Made by a program: the position numbers and the translations under genes. Of a stretch of 64,000 bases of DNA, positions 8,612-15,346 are shown in pieces. Numbering within the stretch: the stretch's first letter is position 1; each line of letters opens with the position of its first letter. The stretch lies in the NCBI GenBank assembly GCA_003416985.1, contig QVIN01000006.1, positions 496,001-560,000 on the forward strand, in the 5' to 3' direction. The notes beneath the pieces are model-generated. The model did no database searches. It saw only the letters and a list, made by a program, of their open reading frames with translations, and had not been told where the DNA came from. This DNA comes from Duganella sp. BJB480. GTDB lineage: Bacteria > Pseudomonadota > Gammaproteobacteria > Burkholderiales > Burkholderiaceae_D.

Positions 8612-9634
8612 ATGAAAACCGCACTGATCGCCACCAGCATCGCCCTGGCCGTTTGCGCCAGCACGCCCGCCCTCGCATGGGAGCAGGAGACCCACCGCCA
8701 GATCGTCCTGGACGCGGTCAACTACATGAAGACCCATCCGGCGACCACCAACTACAACAAGCTGGTGGCGGGCGTGACGCGCGCCGGCTTCACCGTGGAC
8801 CAGTTCGCGGCCGCGCTGGGCCAGGGCGCCTACGACGTCGACGACTTCGCCGACACCTACATCTGCGGCGCCTCGACCGGCGACTGCCAGCTGGCGCCGG
8901 TGTGGGGCGCGGGCGCGAGCATCGTCAAGTACACCTCGTACTGGCACTTCCAGAACCACACCTCGGGCGCGGACGTGCACGGCAACCCGTTCGGCGGCTA
9001 CAACTACGCCAAGCTGGGCATGGCCGGCGACATCGACAACCTGGCCGCCGGCTGGCTCTACGGCGACTACCTGGACGACGGCGCCGGCGGCCTGAAGGGC
9101 TGGTTCGGCGACAGCAGCAAGTACAACAGCTACGGCGTGACCGAGGCGCACTATCGCTTCGGCGGCGTGTCCAGCGCGTCGCAGTACGCCGATTTCGAGA
9201 CCATGCCGTTCCAGCCGATCGACAACCTGGGCCAGTACTGGTGGCAGCAGTTCCTGGCGCAGCCGACCGCGCAGAGCCTGGGCTTCACGCTGCACACCAC
9301 CGACCTGCTGCAACCGCACCACACCTGGGCCACCTCGGCGCACAACCACTCGTCGTGGGAGCAGTGGGTGCGCGACAACTACAGCACCCAGCACCTGAAC
9401 GATCCGGCGCTGGTGACCGCCGCGCTGGCCGACTTCACGCCGCTGGCACCGGCCGCCGTCGACATCCGGCCGCTGCTGACGCAGGGCGGCAGCTACTCGT
9501 ACGCCAACGGCGGCATCGTCCTGTCGTCCACCGACCAGGGCGACCGCACCCGCGTCGCGCAGATGATGATCCCGCATTCGATCGCGATGGTCGTGGTGGT
9601 GCTCAACCGCGCCGCCGAACGTCTGGCCAATTGA
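8612..9634 (+). CDS. secreted zinc-dependent phospholipase C / P1-nuclease-fold protein
   Basis: I start at the ATG at 8612, preceded by CAGGAGACTCT. A 22-residue signal peptide ends ALA, which makes Trp23 the first mature residue. In zinc phospholipase C and S1/P1 nucleases the mature N-terminal Trp is itself a zinc ligand. Other matching ligands are H28, the D-L-L-Q-P-H-H motif (family D-x-x-Q-P-x-H) and H-S-S-W-E (H-x3-E). The His before the Asp is one residue closer than usual. The substrate (phospholipid or nucleic acid) is unknown. Its stop overlaps the next start (ATGA), coupling it to a foldase gene. It is the first gene of a three-gene operon. Confidence 0.72.
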   Translation: MKTALIATSIALAVCASTPALAWEQETHRQIVLDAVNYMKTHPATTNYNKLVAGVTRAGFTVDQFAAALGQGAYDVDDFADTYICGASTGDCQLAPVWGAGASIVKYTSYWHFQNHTSGADVHGNPFGGYNYAKLGMAGDIDNLAAGWLYGDYLDDGAGGLKGWFGDSSKYNSYGVTEAHYRFGGVSSASQYADFETMPFQPIDNLGQYWWQQFLAQPTAQSLGFTLHTTDLLQPHHTWATSAHNHSSWEQWVRDNYSTQHLNDPALVTAALADFTPLAPAAVDIRPLLTQGGSYSYANGGIVLSSTDQGDRTRVAQMMIPHSIAMVVVVLNRAAERLAN

Positions 9635-11058
9635 TGCGGCGAGCCATGCCGCAATCGGCGACGCCATCGTCGCCGCGCTCGCCGGGCCCGTCGACGCCGC
9701 GCTCGTTGCGGCGCTCGATGTGCCTGGCGCTGCTGGCCGGCGCGCTGGCGCTGCCGGCCGCCGCCACGGTCAGCTACCGCCTGAACGATCCGGCGCTGGC
9801 CGCCCGCATCGACGGCGCGCCGGTGACGGCGTTCAGCGTCGATGCGCTGTGGCGCCTGGCGCGCATCAAGGAGCCGCAGGCCGCGCGCAGCGCCGTGCTG
9901 GAGGAGGTCGTGCTCAACCGCCTGCTGTCGGCCGCCGCGCGCGAACGCTTCGACGAGGCGCAACTGTACGCCGGCCAGCGGGTCGGCTTCACGCGCGACG
10001 TCGCGCTGGACGACCAACTGGTCGCAACCCTGCGCACCCTGTACGACCAGGACATGCAGCAAGCCCTGCGCCAGCTGCCAGGCGGCACGCTCGACGGCCT
10101 CATCGTCGACCAGGCCAAGCCCACGCCTGCCGCGCTGGACGCCGTATTCGGCAAGCCCGAGCAACTCAAGCTGGAGTTCACGCTCAACGCCGGACAACTC
10201 ACGCGCGCCCGCGACATCGTGCTGCTGCGCTACACGCTGCCGTCCGGCGCCGGTACGGTCACGCTGTACGACGTGTACCGCCGCCAGAACGTGCAGGGCC
10301 GCGTGGCGCTGTACAACCGCCAGCCGGACTTCCTGCAGCAGCAAGCCAAACAGGACCTGGCCGCCCGCTTCGTGCTCGACTGGAGTCGCCGCCGCTTCGG
10401 CGACACCGCCATCGCCGACCTGCGCCGCGTATTGGCCGAACGCGGCGAAGTGCACGCGCTGCGCCAACTGCACGGCATCGGCGACGACATCGAAAGCACC
10501 AGCCCCCTGTTGCAGCGCCTGGCGGGCGAAGTCACGCCGGCCCAGATCGCGGCCTACTACACCCGCCACCGCAGCGAGTTCACGCGCATCGAGCGGGTCA
10601 AGGCCCGTCACATCCGCCTGGCCGACGAGTCCAGCGCGCAGACGGTCTTCAAAGCGCTGAACAACGGCGCCGACTTCGCCGCCACCGCGCGCCGCCACTC
10701 CATCGCCGCCGACGCCGGCGCCGGCGGCACGCTCGGCTGGATACGCCACGAAGGCAAGCCGGACTGGCTGGCGCAACTGGCGCTGGCGCAGCCCGAAGGC
10801 CCGCCATCGCGCCCGATCCGCACACCCGCCGGCCCGCATGACGCCGCCGCGTGGGAAATCATCCAGGTCGAGCAGCGCGTGATGGGCTACCAGGCCCCCG
10901 ACTCGGAAGCGGTGCGCTACGCCGCCAGCAACGCGCTGGCGCGCAGCACAGCGCAAACGCAACTGGCCGCGCTGCGCCAACAACTGCTGCGCACCGCGCA
11001 GATCGACATCAACCGCGGCCTGCTGGACCAGCCGCTGCAAACCCTGGACGCCAAATGA
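9634..11058 (+). CDS. periplasmic parvulin-type (PpiC) peptidyl-prolyl isomerase
   Basis: This 474-residue protein starts at the ATG overlapping the previous stop (ATGA). A later ATG at 9718 would give a cleaner signal peptide (MCLALLAGALALPAAA) and may be the real start. The parvulin domain spans about residues 318-405 (VKARHIRLADES, then GADFAATARRHS and GGTLGWI). A SurA/PpiD-like helical chaperone region lies before it. The gene is embedded between a secreted enzyme and a membrane-anchored partner with 4-base overlaps on both sides. It therefore looks like a dedicated foldase for the upstream enzyme rather than a housekeeping SurA. That role is inference. Confidence 0.75.
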   Translation: MRRAMPQSATPSSPRSPGPSTPRSLRRSMCLALLAGALALPAAATVSYRLNDPALAARIDGAPVTAFSVDALWRLARIKEPQAARSAVLEEVVLNRLLSAAARERFDEAQLYAGQRVGFTRDVALDDQLVATLRTLYDQDMQQALRQLPGGTLDGLIVDQAKPTPAALDAVFGKPEQLKLEFTLNAGQLTRARDIVLLRYTLPSGAGTVTLYDVYRRQNVQGRVALYNRQPDFLQQQAKQDLAARFVLDWSRRRFGDTAIADLRRVLAERGEVHALRQLHGIGDDIESTSPLLQRLAGEVTPAQIAAYYTRHRSEFTRIERVKARHIRLADESSAQTVFKALNNGADFAATARRHSIAADAGAGGTLGWIRHEGKPDWLAQLALAQPEGPPSRPIRTPAGPHDAAAWEIIQVEQRVMGYQAPDSEAVRYAASNALARSTAQTQLAALRQQLLRTAQIDINRGLLDQPLQTLDAK

Positions 11059-11627
11059 AACCGGTCCCGATCGCTGCCGCCGTATTGCTGCTGGCCGCCG
11101 CCGGCTGGATGGCCTGGCCTGCCGGCGGAGCTTCGCAACCATCGGGCGCCGCAGCAGGGCAGGGCGGGTCGCAAGCTGGCGGCGACGCGGCCCGCGCCGC
11201 GCAATGGCCGCCCGCCACGCAGGAGCCAGCGGCCCGCGAATTGAAGTTCGTCCCGCTGACGCCGGTCGATAGCGGCGGCTCGGCCTGGATGAGCATGTCG
11301 GCCGCGCGCGAGAACGGCGACCCGCGCACCCCGCCCATCGAACGCGACGCCGAGCCGCGCAGCGCACCCACGCCGGCGCAACTGGCCGACCCGAAAGCCT
11401 ACCAACAATACGAGGAGGCGCAGCACACCCGCTTGCTCGGCGCCTACGTCGCGGCCGCCACGACCGAGCTGCCGCGCCTGCAGGCCGACCTGGAACGCGG
11501 CCGCCAGGCCGGCATTCCGCCCGAACAGCTGGCCAAGCTTGAGGAAAAAATCGCCCGCATTCAGCGACTATCGGCGCAAATCGTCAAAGATCACCCGCAA
11601 ATGCAGGGGCATGTCACACGCCCGTAA
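11055..11627 (+). CDS. small membrane-anchored helical protein, partner of the phospholipase/foldase operon
   Basis: This 190-residue protein of unrecognised family overlaps the foldase stop by ATGA. It has one N-terminal hydrophobic segment (about residues 5-25, uncleaved anchor or signal). A Gly/Ala/Pro-rich low-complexity linker follows to about residue 65. The C-terminal half is charged and helical, containing KAYQQYEEAQHTRLLGAYV and PPEQLAKLEEKIARIQRL. The topology (anchor, flexible linker, periplasmic helical domain) resembles lipase-specific foldases and other steric chaperones, but I see no sequence match. Its fixed place as third gene suggests it serves the secreted enzyme. Confidence 0.6.
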   Translation: MKPVPIAAAVLLLAAAGWMAWPAGGASQPSGAAAGQGGSQAGGDAARAAQWPPATQEPAARELKFVPLTPVDSGGSAWMSMSAARENGDPRTPPIERDAEPRSAPTPAQLADPKAYQQYEEAQHTRLLGAYVAAATTELPRLQADLERGRQAGIPPEQLAKLEEKIARIQRLSAQIVKDHPQMQGHVTRP

Positions 11628-11656
11628 TTTCTAGCTGGCAATATCCATTTCTGAAG

Positions 11657-11710
11657 GCCTCGTCCTGTGGTCTCTACCCTTGCCGCCTCTCACCGAGGCG
11701 GTCTTTTTTT
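11657..11710 (+). terminator. intrinsic terminator with attenuator-like layout
   Basis: CCGCCTC (11683-11689) pairs with GAGGCGG (11695-11701) around a 5-nt loop and is followed by TCTTTTTTT, a classical intrinsic terminator. It ends 13 bp before the next ATG, leaving no room for a promoter between them. GCCTCG at 11657-11662 can pair with CGAGGC at 11694-11699, disrupting the terminator stem. The layout fits either the operon end with read-through or a leader attenuator. Confidence 0.75.
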
Positions 11711-11723
11711 GGAAGGAAGTGGA

Positions 11724-12089
11724 ATGCAAAACGCAGAAGTCGCGTTTTCGCGGGAACTCGGTGTGGTCATGATGACGCTCAGCGCCGGCGGCAACGTGCT
11801 CGCCCAAAGCGCCAGCCAGGAAACCATCGCGCGCGAACTGCAGATCCGGTCGGTGCGCTTCCTGGCCATCGACGGTGTGTTCACCACCGAATTGCCGACC
11901 ACGGAAAAGACCCTGGCCGCCGCGTCTTCGGTGGCATTCCCCGAGCCGATGGCCGCGCTCAAATTGATCGCCGCCTGTTCCAGCGTGGGCGAGCGGGTGG
12001 GCTTCCTGTTCCCCGAACGCCGGCGCCGTCCGCGTGAACCCGTGGCCGATGCTGCGCGCGCCCGGATGGACGCCACGAAGCGGGATTGA
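11724..12089 (+). CDS. hypothetical protein, 121 aa
   Basis: I do not recognise this family. The start chosen is the ATG at 11724 with GGAAGGAAGTGGA just upstream; an in-frame GTG at 11667 would place the terminator hairpin inside the coding region and is rejected. The protein is soluble: an alpha/beta-looking N-terminal two thirds (SRELGVVMMTLSAGGNVLA, IRSVRFLAIDGVF) and a basic tail with four consecutive Arg. There is no signal peptide, Cys cluster or recognisable motif. Expression must come through, or from upstream of, the terminator hairpin immediately ahead of it. Confidence 0.55.
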   Translation: MQNAEVAFSRELGVVMMTLSAGGNVLAQSASQETIARELQIRSVRFLAIDGVFTTELPTTEKTLAAASSVAFPEPMAALKLIAACSSVGERVGFLFPERRRRPREPVADAARARMDATKRD

Positions 12090-12149
12090 CGCGCCGCGCG
12101 CGCTGCGTGCATCATGGCGGCTGGCGCCACGACGACGGAGCGAAGACCT

Positions 12150-12530
12150 ATGAATGAACCCGGCCAATTGCACGGCAGTTGCCTGTGCGGAGGCGTGGCG
12201 TACCGGGCGGAGCTGCCGGTCAGCCACGCCAGCCATTGTTACTGCACCATGTGCCAGAAGCAGCACGGTGCCGCCGCCGGCTCGTATGCGAACGTGGCCG
12301 CCGCCGGCTACGTGGTCGAGCGCGGCGCCGGCCTGATCACCGAATACGCCTCGTCCTCGCACGGCCGGCGCGGCTTTTGCAAGGTCTGCGGCTCGACGCT
12401 GTTCTGGCGCAGCACCATGGCCCCGGACCGCATCGCCATTTCGCTCGGTACGCTGGAGCCCGAATACGACGGCCCGGTGCAGCGCGAACTGCACACCGAC
12501 ACCAAGCCCGCCTGGCTGCCGCACCGCTAG
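12150..12530 (+). CDS. GFA-family (CENP-V/GFA domain) zinc protein
   Basis: This 126-residue single-domain protein starts at the ATG at 12150, with GGAG about 11 bp upstream. The Cys pattern C11-x-C13, C30-x-C32-x2-C35 (HCYCTMC) and the later F-C-K-V-C-G-S pair is the zinc-binding set of the GFA family (PF04828), named after glutathione-dependent formaldehyde-activating enzyme. Most members have no proven reaction, so a formaldehyde role should not be assumed. Neighbours on both sides are same-strand but not clearly co-transcribed. Confidence 0.88.
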   Translation: MNEPGQLHGSCLCGGVAYRAELPVSHASHCYCTMCQKQHGAAAGSYANVAAAGYVVERGAGLITEYASSSHGRRGFCKVCGSTLFWRSTMAPDRIAISLGTLEPEYDGPVQRELHTDTKPAWLPHR

Positions 12531-12615
12531 CCGCCGCACTGCGAGCCTTCGCTGCCGGGCAGCCGCTGCGCGAACGCCGCACCGCCAGCCGCCGCGTGTG
12601 GCATACTCGGCGGCC

Positions 12616-13632
12616 ATGATGCCTGCTCCCGCCACCCCCGCCGTCCGTCTCCTGCCCGCGCTCGCCGCGCTGTGCCTGCACGCCGCAGCCTCCGCCGCGC
12701 CATGCGTTGAGCCGCCGCCCGATCCCGACAACACCTACGACGCGCAACACACTTACGCCAAGCTGGCGCGCGACTATCCGTCCATCCGCATCGCCAGCGC
12801 GGCGCTGCCGGTGGACGTGAACCGCATCGACGGCCTGACCTACGCGCAGCACGGCGAGCGTTGCCTGAAGCTCGACCTCTATCTGCCGCTGGCCGCGCGC
12901 GCCGACGGCGGCATGCCGGTGGTGGTTCTGGTGCACGGCGGCGGCTGGCGCTCCGGTTTCCGCTCCGAGTTCGCGCCGATGGCCGTGCGGCTGGCGCAGC
13001 AGGGCTACGCGGCGGCCGCGATCAGTTACCGCCTGTCCGGCGAGGCGCCGTATCCGGCCGCCATCCACGACGCCCGCGCCGCCGTGCGCTGGGTGCGTGC
13101 CCACGCCGGCCAGTACCACCTGGACCCGCAACGCATCGCGCTGGCGGGCGGCTCGGCCGGGGGCCAGATCGCCAGCCTGGCCGGCGTCACCGCCCACCTC
13201 GCCCAGTTCGATCCCGGCGCGGAGGAGGGTGCCGTATCGGGCGCGGTGCAGGCCATCGTCAACATCGACGGCCTGTCCGATTTCACCACCGAACTGGCGC
13301 TGAAGCACGAGGACGATCCGGCCAAGCGCCCCTCGGCGGCCGGCGCCTGGCTGGGCGGACGCTACGCTGAGCAGCCCGCGCGCTGGAGCGAGGCCTCGCC
13401 GATCCGCTACGTGCGTCCCGGCATGCCGCCCATCCTGTTCATCGCCAGCGCGCAGCCGCGCTTCTCCGCCGGCCGCGAGGCGATGGCGGCCGCCATGACG
13501 CAGGCCGGCGTGCCCAGCCGCACGCTGGTGCTGCCGAACACGCCGCATTCCTTCTGGCTGTTCGACCCCTGGCTGCAACCGACGGTCGACGTCACCGTGG
13601 CCTTCCTCAACCAGCGGATGCCGGCGCGCTGA
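12616..13632 (+). CDS. secreted alpha/beta hydrolase (BD-FAE / esterase-lipase type)
   Basis: The first of two adjacent ATGs (12616, 12619) is used. The N-terminus to about residue 25 is a signal peptide ending SAA. The oxyanion motif H-G-G-G-W precedes the nucleophile elbow G-G-S180-A-G-G, and the late T-P-H311-S-F-W supplies the catalytic His. This is the hormone-sensitive-lipase/carboxylesterase architecture, and members hydrolyse short acyl or feruloyl esters. The protein would act in the periplasm or outside. No good ribosome-binding site is visible. Confidence 0.85.
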   Translation: MMPAPATPAVRLLPALAALCLHAAASAAPCVEPPPDPDNTYDAQHTYAKLARDYPSIRIASAALPVDVNRIDGLTYAQHGERCLKLDLYLPLAARADGGMPVVVLVHGGGWRSGFRSEFAPMAVRLAQQGYAAAAISYRLSGEAPYPAAIHDARAAVRWVRAHAGQYHLDPQRIALAGGSAGGQIASLAGVTAHLAQFDPGAEEGAVSGAVQAIVNIDGLSDFTTELALKHEDDPAKRPSAAGAWLGGRYAEQPARWSEASPIRYVRPGMPPILFIASAQPRFSAGREAMAAAMTQAGVPSRTLVLPNTPHSFWLFDPWLQPTVDVTVAFLNQRMPAR

Positions 13633-13751
13633 CGCGGCCTGCAAAAGGTTAGTCCGGCCTCTCCATTTAGCCAGTGGTGCGCCTTTGGCGCCCGCCCTAA
13701 GATGATCGCAGCCGCGCTGAACGCAGCGGGCGCCGTACCCACCTCATCGAA

Positions 13752-14450
13752 ATGGACGCTATCATGACCAACCCCAAACTTGAAGTATTGACCCCGACTA
13801 ACTGCCAGTTGATCTTCATCGACCATCAACCGCAAATGGCCTTCGGCGTGCAATCGATGGACCGCCAGGCGCTGAAGAACAACACCGTGGCGCTGGCCAA
13901 GGCCGCCAAGGTGTTCAACATTCCGACCACCATCACCACCGTCGAAACCGAGGCGTTCTCCGGCCACACCTACCCTGAGCTGCTGGACGTCTTCCCAGGC
14001 AAGCCGCTGCTGGAACGCTCGTCGATGAACTCGTGGGACGACCAGAAGGTGCGCGACGCGCTCAAGGCCAACGGCAAGAAGAAGGTCATCGTCTCCGGCC
14101 TGTGGACCGAGGTGTGCAACAACAGCTTCGCGCTGTGCGCCATGGCCGAAGGCGACTACGAAATCTACATGGTGGCCGACGCCTCCGGCGGCACCTCGAA
14201 GGAAGCGCACGACTACGCCATGCAGCGCATGATCCAGGCCGGCGTGGTGCCGGTGACCTGGCAGCAGGTGCTGCTGGAATGGCAGCGCGACTGGGCGCAC
14301 CGCGAAACCTACGACGCCGTCATGGCCATCGTGCGCGAGCACTCGGGCGCCTACGGCATGGGCGTGGACTACGCCTACACCATGGTGCACAAGGCGCCGG
14401 AACGCACCTCGGGCAGCCACGAGATGCTGGCCGCCGTGCCGGCCAAGTAA
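13752..14450 (+). CDS. isochorismatase-like cysteine hydrolase (YcaC family)
   Basis: This 232-residue cytoplasmic protein has catalytic Asp D24 (IFIDHQP) and nucleophile C122 in SGLWTEVC, the hallmark of YcaC-type isochorismatase-fold amidohydrolases. YcaC homologues form octameric rings and their natural substrate is unknown. An in-frame ATG at 13764 (MTNPKLEV) is an equally good start; neither has a clear ribosome site. The gene stands alone and ends in a stem-loop pair. Confidence 0.9.
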   Translation: MDAIMTNPKLEVLTPTNCQLIFIDHQPQMAFGVQSMDRQALKNNTVALAKAAKVFNIPTTITTVETEAFSGHTYPELLDVFPGKPLLERSSMNSWDDQKVRDALKANGKKKVIVSGLWTEVCNNSFALCAMAEGDYEIYMVADASGGTSKEAHDYAMQRMIQAGVVPVTWQQVLLEWQRDWAHRETYDAVMAIVREHSGAYGMGVDYAYTMVHKAPERTSGSHEMLAAVPAK

Positions 14451-14461
14451 GACCTCCACCG

Positions 14462-14536
14462 GCGGCGGGCGTGGCTTTCCGTCCACGCCCGCCGCAACGA
14501 TGCTGCGCCGCCGTAGCCCCTGCACGGCGGCGTTTT
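14462..14536 (+). terminator. tandem hairpins ending the YcaC-type gene
   Basis: The first hairpin (14462-14495) has a perfect 13-bp stem, GCGGCGGGCGTGG with its complement, and an 8-nt loop but no U-run. The second (CGCCGCCGT 14506-14514 with ACGGCGGCG 14524-14532) is followed by TTTTC and is the likelier intrinsic terminator. Confidence 0.65.
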
Positions 14537-14618
14537 CATCCTGACGCGGCGTCCTGCCGTGCTGCGCCGCAGCGCAGATACTTCTTTACAAATACCTACG
14601 TTGGTCTAAAGTCTACAA

Positions 14619-14740
14619 AAATGATAACGCTACCTTTGTGTGGCCATCAACCTTGTTCAATCCTCTGCCTGACTGAATGATTGCGCGTAACATCCGCGCG
14701 ATTCCGGCTCAGCAGAAATGTTAGCGCTACCTTTGTTTGG
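14619..14740 (+). promoter_or_regulatory. two 25-bp direct repeats, candidate LacI/GntR-type operators of gluconokinase
   Basis: Bases 14619-14643 and 14716-14740 match at 22 of 25 positions (AAATGWTARCGCTACCTTTG, then TKTGG). The AATGTTAGCGCT half of the second copy is one arm of the LacI-family palindrome with central AGCGCT known upstream of gluconate genes. The distal copy lies 106 bp before the start, and the proximal copy runs into the GGAGAG ribosome-binding site. This is the pattern of a looping repressor or of a translation-overlapping operator. No regulator gene of this family is in the window. The rest of 14451-14748 holds only the terminator hairpins. Confidence 0.6.
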
Positions 14741-14748
14741 AGAGATGA

Positions 14749-15237
14749 ATGAAGCAAACCCGCTGGGTGGTCATGGGGGCTAGTGGCTGTGGCAAGAGCA
14801 CGGTGGGGCAGGCGCTGGCCGCCGCCATGGCCGTGCCCTTCATCGAGGGCGACCGGTTTCATCCGCCGGCCAATGTGGCCAAGATGTCGGCCGGCGTCGC
14901 GCTGGACGACGCCGACCGCGGCGACTGGCTGCTGGCGTTGCGGGAGCAGATCGAGCGGGCGGACGGTGGCCTGGTGCTGGCCTGCTCGGCGCTCAAGCGC
15001 AAGTACCGCGACCAGCTGCGGCGGGCCGATCCGGCGCTGCACTTCGCGCACCTGAGCGGCGACCGAGCGCTGATCGCCAGCCGCATGCGGGAGCGGGCCG
15101 GCCATTACATGCCGCTGTCGCTGCTGGACAGCCAGCTGCGCGACCTGGAGCCGCTGCAGGTGGACGAGGCCGGCATGGTGCTGGACATCCTCCTGCCGCC
15201 GCGCGTGCTGGTGGCGCGGATACTCGCCGGATTCTGA
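14749..15237 (+). CDS. gntK: gluconokinase
   Basis: This 162-residue protein phosphorylates gluconate to 6-phosphogluconate, feeding the Entner-Doudoroff and pentose phosphate routes. The Walker A loop G-A-S-G-C-G-K-S-T is at residues 10-18. The E-G-D-x-x-H-P-P-x-N substrate motif and A-C-S-A-L-K-x-x-Y-R-D are both intact, and the length equals that of E. coli GntK. The start ATG has GGAGAG 5 bp upstream, which overlaps the proximal direct repeat. A GTCCGGC/GCCGGAC hairpin follows at 15242-15262 without a U-run. A TonB receptor starts 109 bp downstream on the same strand. Confidence 0.95.
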   Translation: MKQTRWVVMGASGCGKSTVGQALAAAMAVPFIEGDRFHPPANVAKMSAGVALDDADRGDWLLALREQIERADGGLVLACSALKRKYRDQLRRADPALHFAHLSGDRALIASRMRERAGHYMPLSLLDSQLRDLEPLQVDEAGMVLDILLPPRVLVARILAGF

Positions 15238-15346
15238 TGTTGTCCGGCGTGACGGGCCGGACCATGCAACAGGCAGTACCTTCGCGCAGCCGTCAGGAAT
15301 CCGCGCGCCGGCCACTATTCCCATAAAAAAATAGCAGGAGACTACA

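Noticed and set aside
15242..15262. Intrinsic terminator after gluconokinase
   Set aside because: A 7-bp stem exists but has no U-run, so it was not listed as a terminator.
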